The notes under the pieces: model-generated
What the model saw: only the letters and a program-made list of their open reading frames with translations
Databases searched by the model: none
Told to the model about the DNA's origin: nothing
From: Roridomyces roridus
Lineage: Eukaryota; Basidiomycota; Agaricomycetes; Agaricales; Mycenaceae
Length of the DNA stretch: 33,916 nucleotides
Direction: 5' to 3'
NCBI GenBank assembly: GCA_029378245.1
Contig: JARKIF010000286.1
Location: 1-33,916, forward strand
Program-made: the position numbers and the translations under genes
Part shown: piece by piece, positions 32,048-33,916 of the stretch
Layout: every line of letters begins with the position of its first letter
How positions within the stretch are numbered: position 1 is the first letter of the stretch

Positions 32048-33437
32048 TTAACTAGGATCGAAGCCCTTGGGAAACACTTGTCGAACATTAATATTTATCC
32101 TCGTCGTCGTCAGGTAGTCTTCATACGGAGCCCATGGCCCCTGCCCTGTCAGGTGGTCCGGGAGGGTATTTTCCAGATACGGGGAACGCCTTTGGATGAT
32201 CGAAGTAGATTGTGGCTCGTACGAAGAAAACCTGCCATGGTATGCCCTTCTGCAAGTTGGGCCCGACATAATCAAACATCTCCGGAACGGAGGAGGATTG
32301 GAACGGGGGTCGGAATCTCGCGTTAGTCCGCCGATCAGAAACACAGCGGCATTGCCTAGGCTGGGGACTGGCTGAGAAAACGACCAGGCAAGTGGACCAG
32401 TCTTACGATATAGAAACCAGCGGTGATGTCGCGCATACTTCTGAGCGGTCTACGTGGGCCATAAGTGTGTCCTTTGTTGATAAAAGTTGACGATTCCAGC
32501 ATCAGGTTCTGTAGCAAGTTGAAGCGACAAGTTGTGTGAGCTGTAAGTCGAGTTACCATAGTCCTGATCCCATGTTTGCCACCCCGGCCCAGATTCGCCC
32601 CAATCAGAACGCATCTGTCGGACCGTACACCTGGTTCCAATCCACGGCGTTGACCGCTTTTCGACAAACCTCTGCAAGGGATTCGTCTACTTTGACTTTT
32701 CCCTTGGCAAAGTCGTATTGTTTTGTCCCCCAGTGATAAGACTGTCGAAAGGTTAGGGAGACACTCGCAAACAACTGGCTCTTACCCATCCGATATTTGC
32801 CCACCTCAGTTTACGTATCAAGCAGAAGCAAGCGTAGGCTGCGCTGTCCCTGAAGGCGCTGACGGCAATTTCGGTGTAGCAGAAAGCTCTGAAAAGTTCT
32901 CCAGCGTCGCGGGGTATTGTTGATCAGTTTGCGAGGACCGGAGGGCTCTGCTATCTGCGTCTCGGATGAGGAGGCAACACGAGGCTGGACATGGTCTGAC
33001 ACGGATCGTCTCTGGCACGCTGACAGACATTCCACAGGCCATCCTCTGGAAGCACATAGTGGATGTCGAGGTTTGTCTCGTTGGGCTGACGCGCGTGGTC
33101 GGCAGTGACCACTGCGCAAGTGCTCGCTGCGTAGCGTGGTCTAGAAACCCGGCAGGAGAACGAGTCCTGGTATCCGGGTGTTACATACGCTTCAACATCC
33201 CCTGTGAGCTTTCGGTACTCCAGTCCACTTGGTGCCCTTCCAGATTCCCGCCTCGATTTCGGAAACGGTAGCATCAAGAGAGCCAGATCAAGAACGTCTT
33301 GGCATCAGGCGGCGGAAAGCGGCCTTGAACCGTTTCTCGGCGGCGCGGAAGGGAGTCCAGTCGAGCTCAACGGAACTGTCCCTGTTGCGGGTAGAATTGA
33401 GATATTGTCGCTTTGCCTGAGGCCGAGATGTCTTCAT
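32048..33437 (-). CDS. ALKBH1-type 2-oxoglutarate/Fe(II) dioxygenase, frame broken many times
   Basis: AlkB-homologue 1 family: oxidative demethylation of nucleic acids (tRNA or DNA). Reading the three minus frames together gives, in order, VELDWTPFRAAEKRFKAAF, ATVSEIEAGIWKGTKW, DHARQPNETNLDIHYVLPED, LIRKLRWANIGW, SYHWGTKQYDFAKGKVKVDE, EPDAGIVNFYQ, the iron His/Asp in MAHVDRSE, PLVSIS, NAAVFLIGGLTRDS, MSGPTCRRAYHG (third iron ligand) and TRININVRQVFPKGF. Introns at 32742-32785, 32509-32556 and 32361-32406 are GT-AG; 32190-32235 is GC-AG (CATG|GCAGGT). About 13 frame changes are each explained by one base gained or lost in a short run. No conserved catalytic residue is substituted, which favours sequencing error over a pseudogene. 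Confidence 0.82.
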
Positions 33438-33568
33438 TCATTGGGCATTGCTAGTTGTTGTACCTTTTTATACAGGGCGCTCGATGGATCATGGAGAGCA
33501 GACATGACTTACGCGTTCCGGCATTGATCCGGCACATCAACTCGGCCCTCTCACTCCAAAATTCGTTT
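33438..33568. promoter_or_regulatory. divergent promoter, ALKBH1 gene / LETM1 gene
   Basis: 131 bp between the inferred start codons. The minus strand has TATAAAAAGG (33463-33472) about 30 bp before the dioxygenase ATG, a good TATA box though close to the start. Confidence 0.5.
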
Positions 33569-33916
33569 ATGTCTCTATGGCTGCCTCGGCCGTCGCCAGC
33601 CCTTCTAGCTCGCTCCAGTAGACTCTCGCCACACTTGATTCACTCCTTGGCACTCCGTCCCGTCCTTTCTCGCTCAACTCCCGCCTCGGTTCAGGTCCCG
33701 CCGCTTCCAAAGCTCCAAACCAGCTGCAGATTCTACCACATCTGTCCCCGTAGACCCACAGACCTCCTCCGATGTCAAGCCGAGTCCTCCCGCACCCAAG
33801 GAACCTCCCAAAGGCCCGTTGCTGACGCGCGTCTGGAAAAAGGTCAAGCACGAGGCCGCACACTACTGGCATGGCCAGCTCCTTGTATCCGAAGTGCGCA
33901 TTTCCGGTCGTCTCAG
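33569..33916 (+). CDS. MDM38: LETM1/Mdm38 mitochondrial inner-membrane protein, N-terminal part
   Basis: Protein of mitochondrial K+/H+ exchange and ribosome anchoring; truncated by the window edge. The start MSLWLPRPSPALLARSSRL is basic and Ser-rich like a mitochondrial presequence. The later part, in another frame, reads RRFQSSKPAADS, a Pro-rich linker, then GPLLTRVWKKVKHEAAHYWH and GQLLVSEVRISGRL, the conserved entry to the LETM1 domain before its membrane span. One extra base between about 33640 and 33690 would explain the frame change; an intron is not obvious. The minus ORF over the same bases is a shadow. Confidence 0.75.
   Translation, partial: MSLWLPRPSPALLARSSRLSPHLIHSLALRPVLSRSTPASVQVPPLPKLQTSCRFYHICPRRPTDLLRCQAESSRTQGTSQRPVADARLEKGQARGRTLLAWPAPCIRSAHFRSSQ

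Overview
The window is nuclear DNA of a filamentous basidiomycete, most likely an agaricomycete. The genes are dense and of fungal type, the introns are numerous, mostly 40-60 nt and GT-AG, and the protein families look basidiomycete (Prp43, eIF2B-epsilon, Pmp3, Hal4-type kinase, Gyp7, F-box debris). No species can be named. Exons were placed by reading conserved protein motifs across splice sites; none was checked by alignment or RNA.

Left part (1-6.6 kb): the DEAH helicase Prp43 and the translation factor eIF2B-epsilon on the + strand, then a small convergent gene of unknown function. Accessory part (6.6-12 kb): sparse, purine-strand-biased, repeat-containing DNA. It holds two broken copies of the eIF2B-epsilon 3' end, each joined to a copy of an unrecognised minus-strand gene ('gene X': one degraded copy, one open 5-exon copy), an AN1 zinc-finger gene, an F-box remnant and a possible small gene behind a TATA box.

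Central part (11.9-19.7 kb): two tandem Pmp3 (UPF0057) membrane proteolipid genes, then three enzymes of tryptophan-to-NAD/3-hydroxyanthranilate catabolism within 6.8 kb: kynurenine formamidase (BNA7-like, +), kynureninase (BNA5-like, -) and kynurenine 3-monooxygenase (BNA4-like, +). Kynureninase and monooxygenase are divergent from a 174-bp gap; the formamidase is separated from them by about 2.3 kb of diverged tandem repeats. The three enzymes would convert N-formylkynurenine to kynurenine, then 3-hydroxykynurenine, then 3-hydroxyanthranilate.

Right part (20-33.9 kb): a four-AT-hook chromatin protein, the ERAD lectin OS-9/Yos9, a Hal4/Sat4-type kinase, the DEAD-box splicing helicase Prp28, a small EF-hand-like protein, a Gyp7-type Rab GAP, an ALKBH1-type dioxygenase, and the start of LETM1/Mdm38 running off the window.

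Two window-wide patterns stand out. Seven or eight of roughly 77 inferred introns use a GC donor, far more than the one percent or so usual for fungi. Conserved reading frames near both ends of the window (Prp43, ALKBH1, LETM1) are broken again and again by one-base changes in short homopolymers, while genes in between are almost clean. That looks like unpolished sequence at contig ends rather than gene decay.
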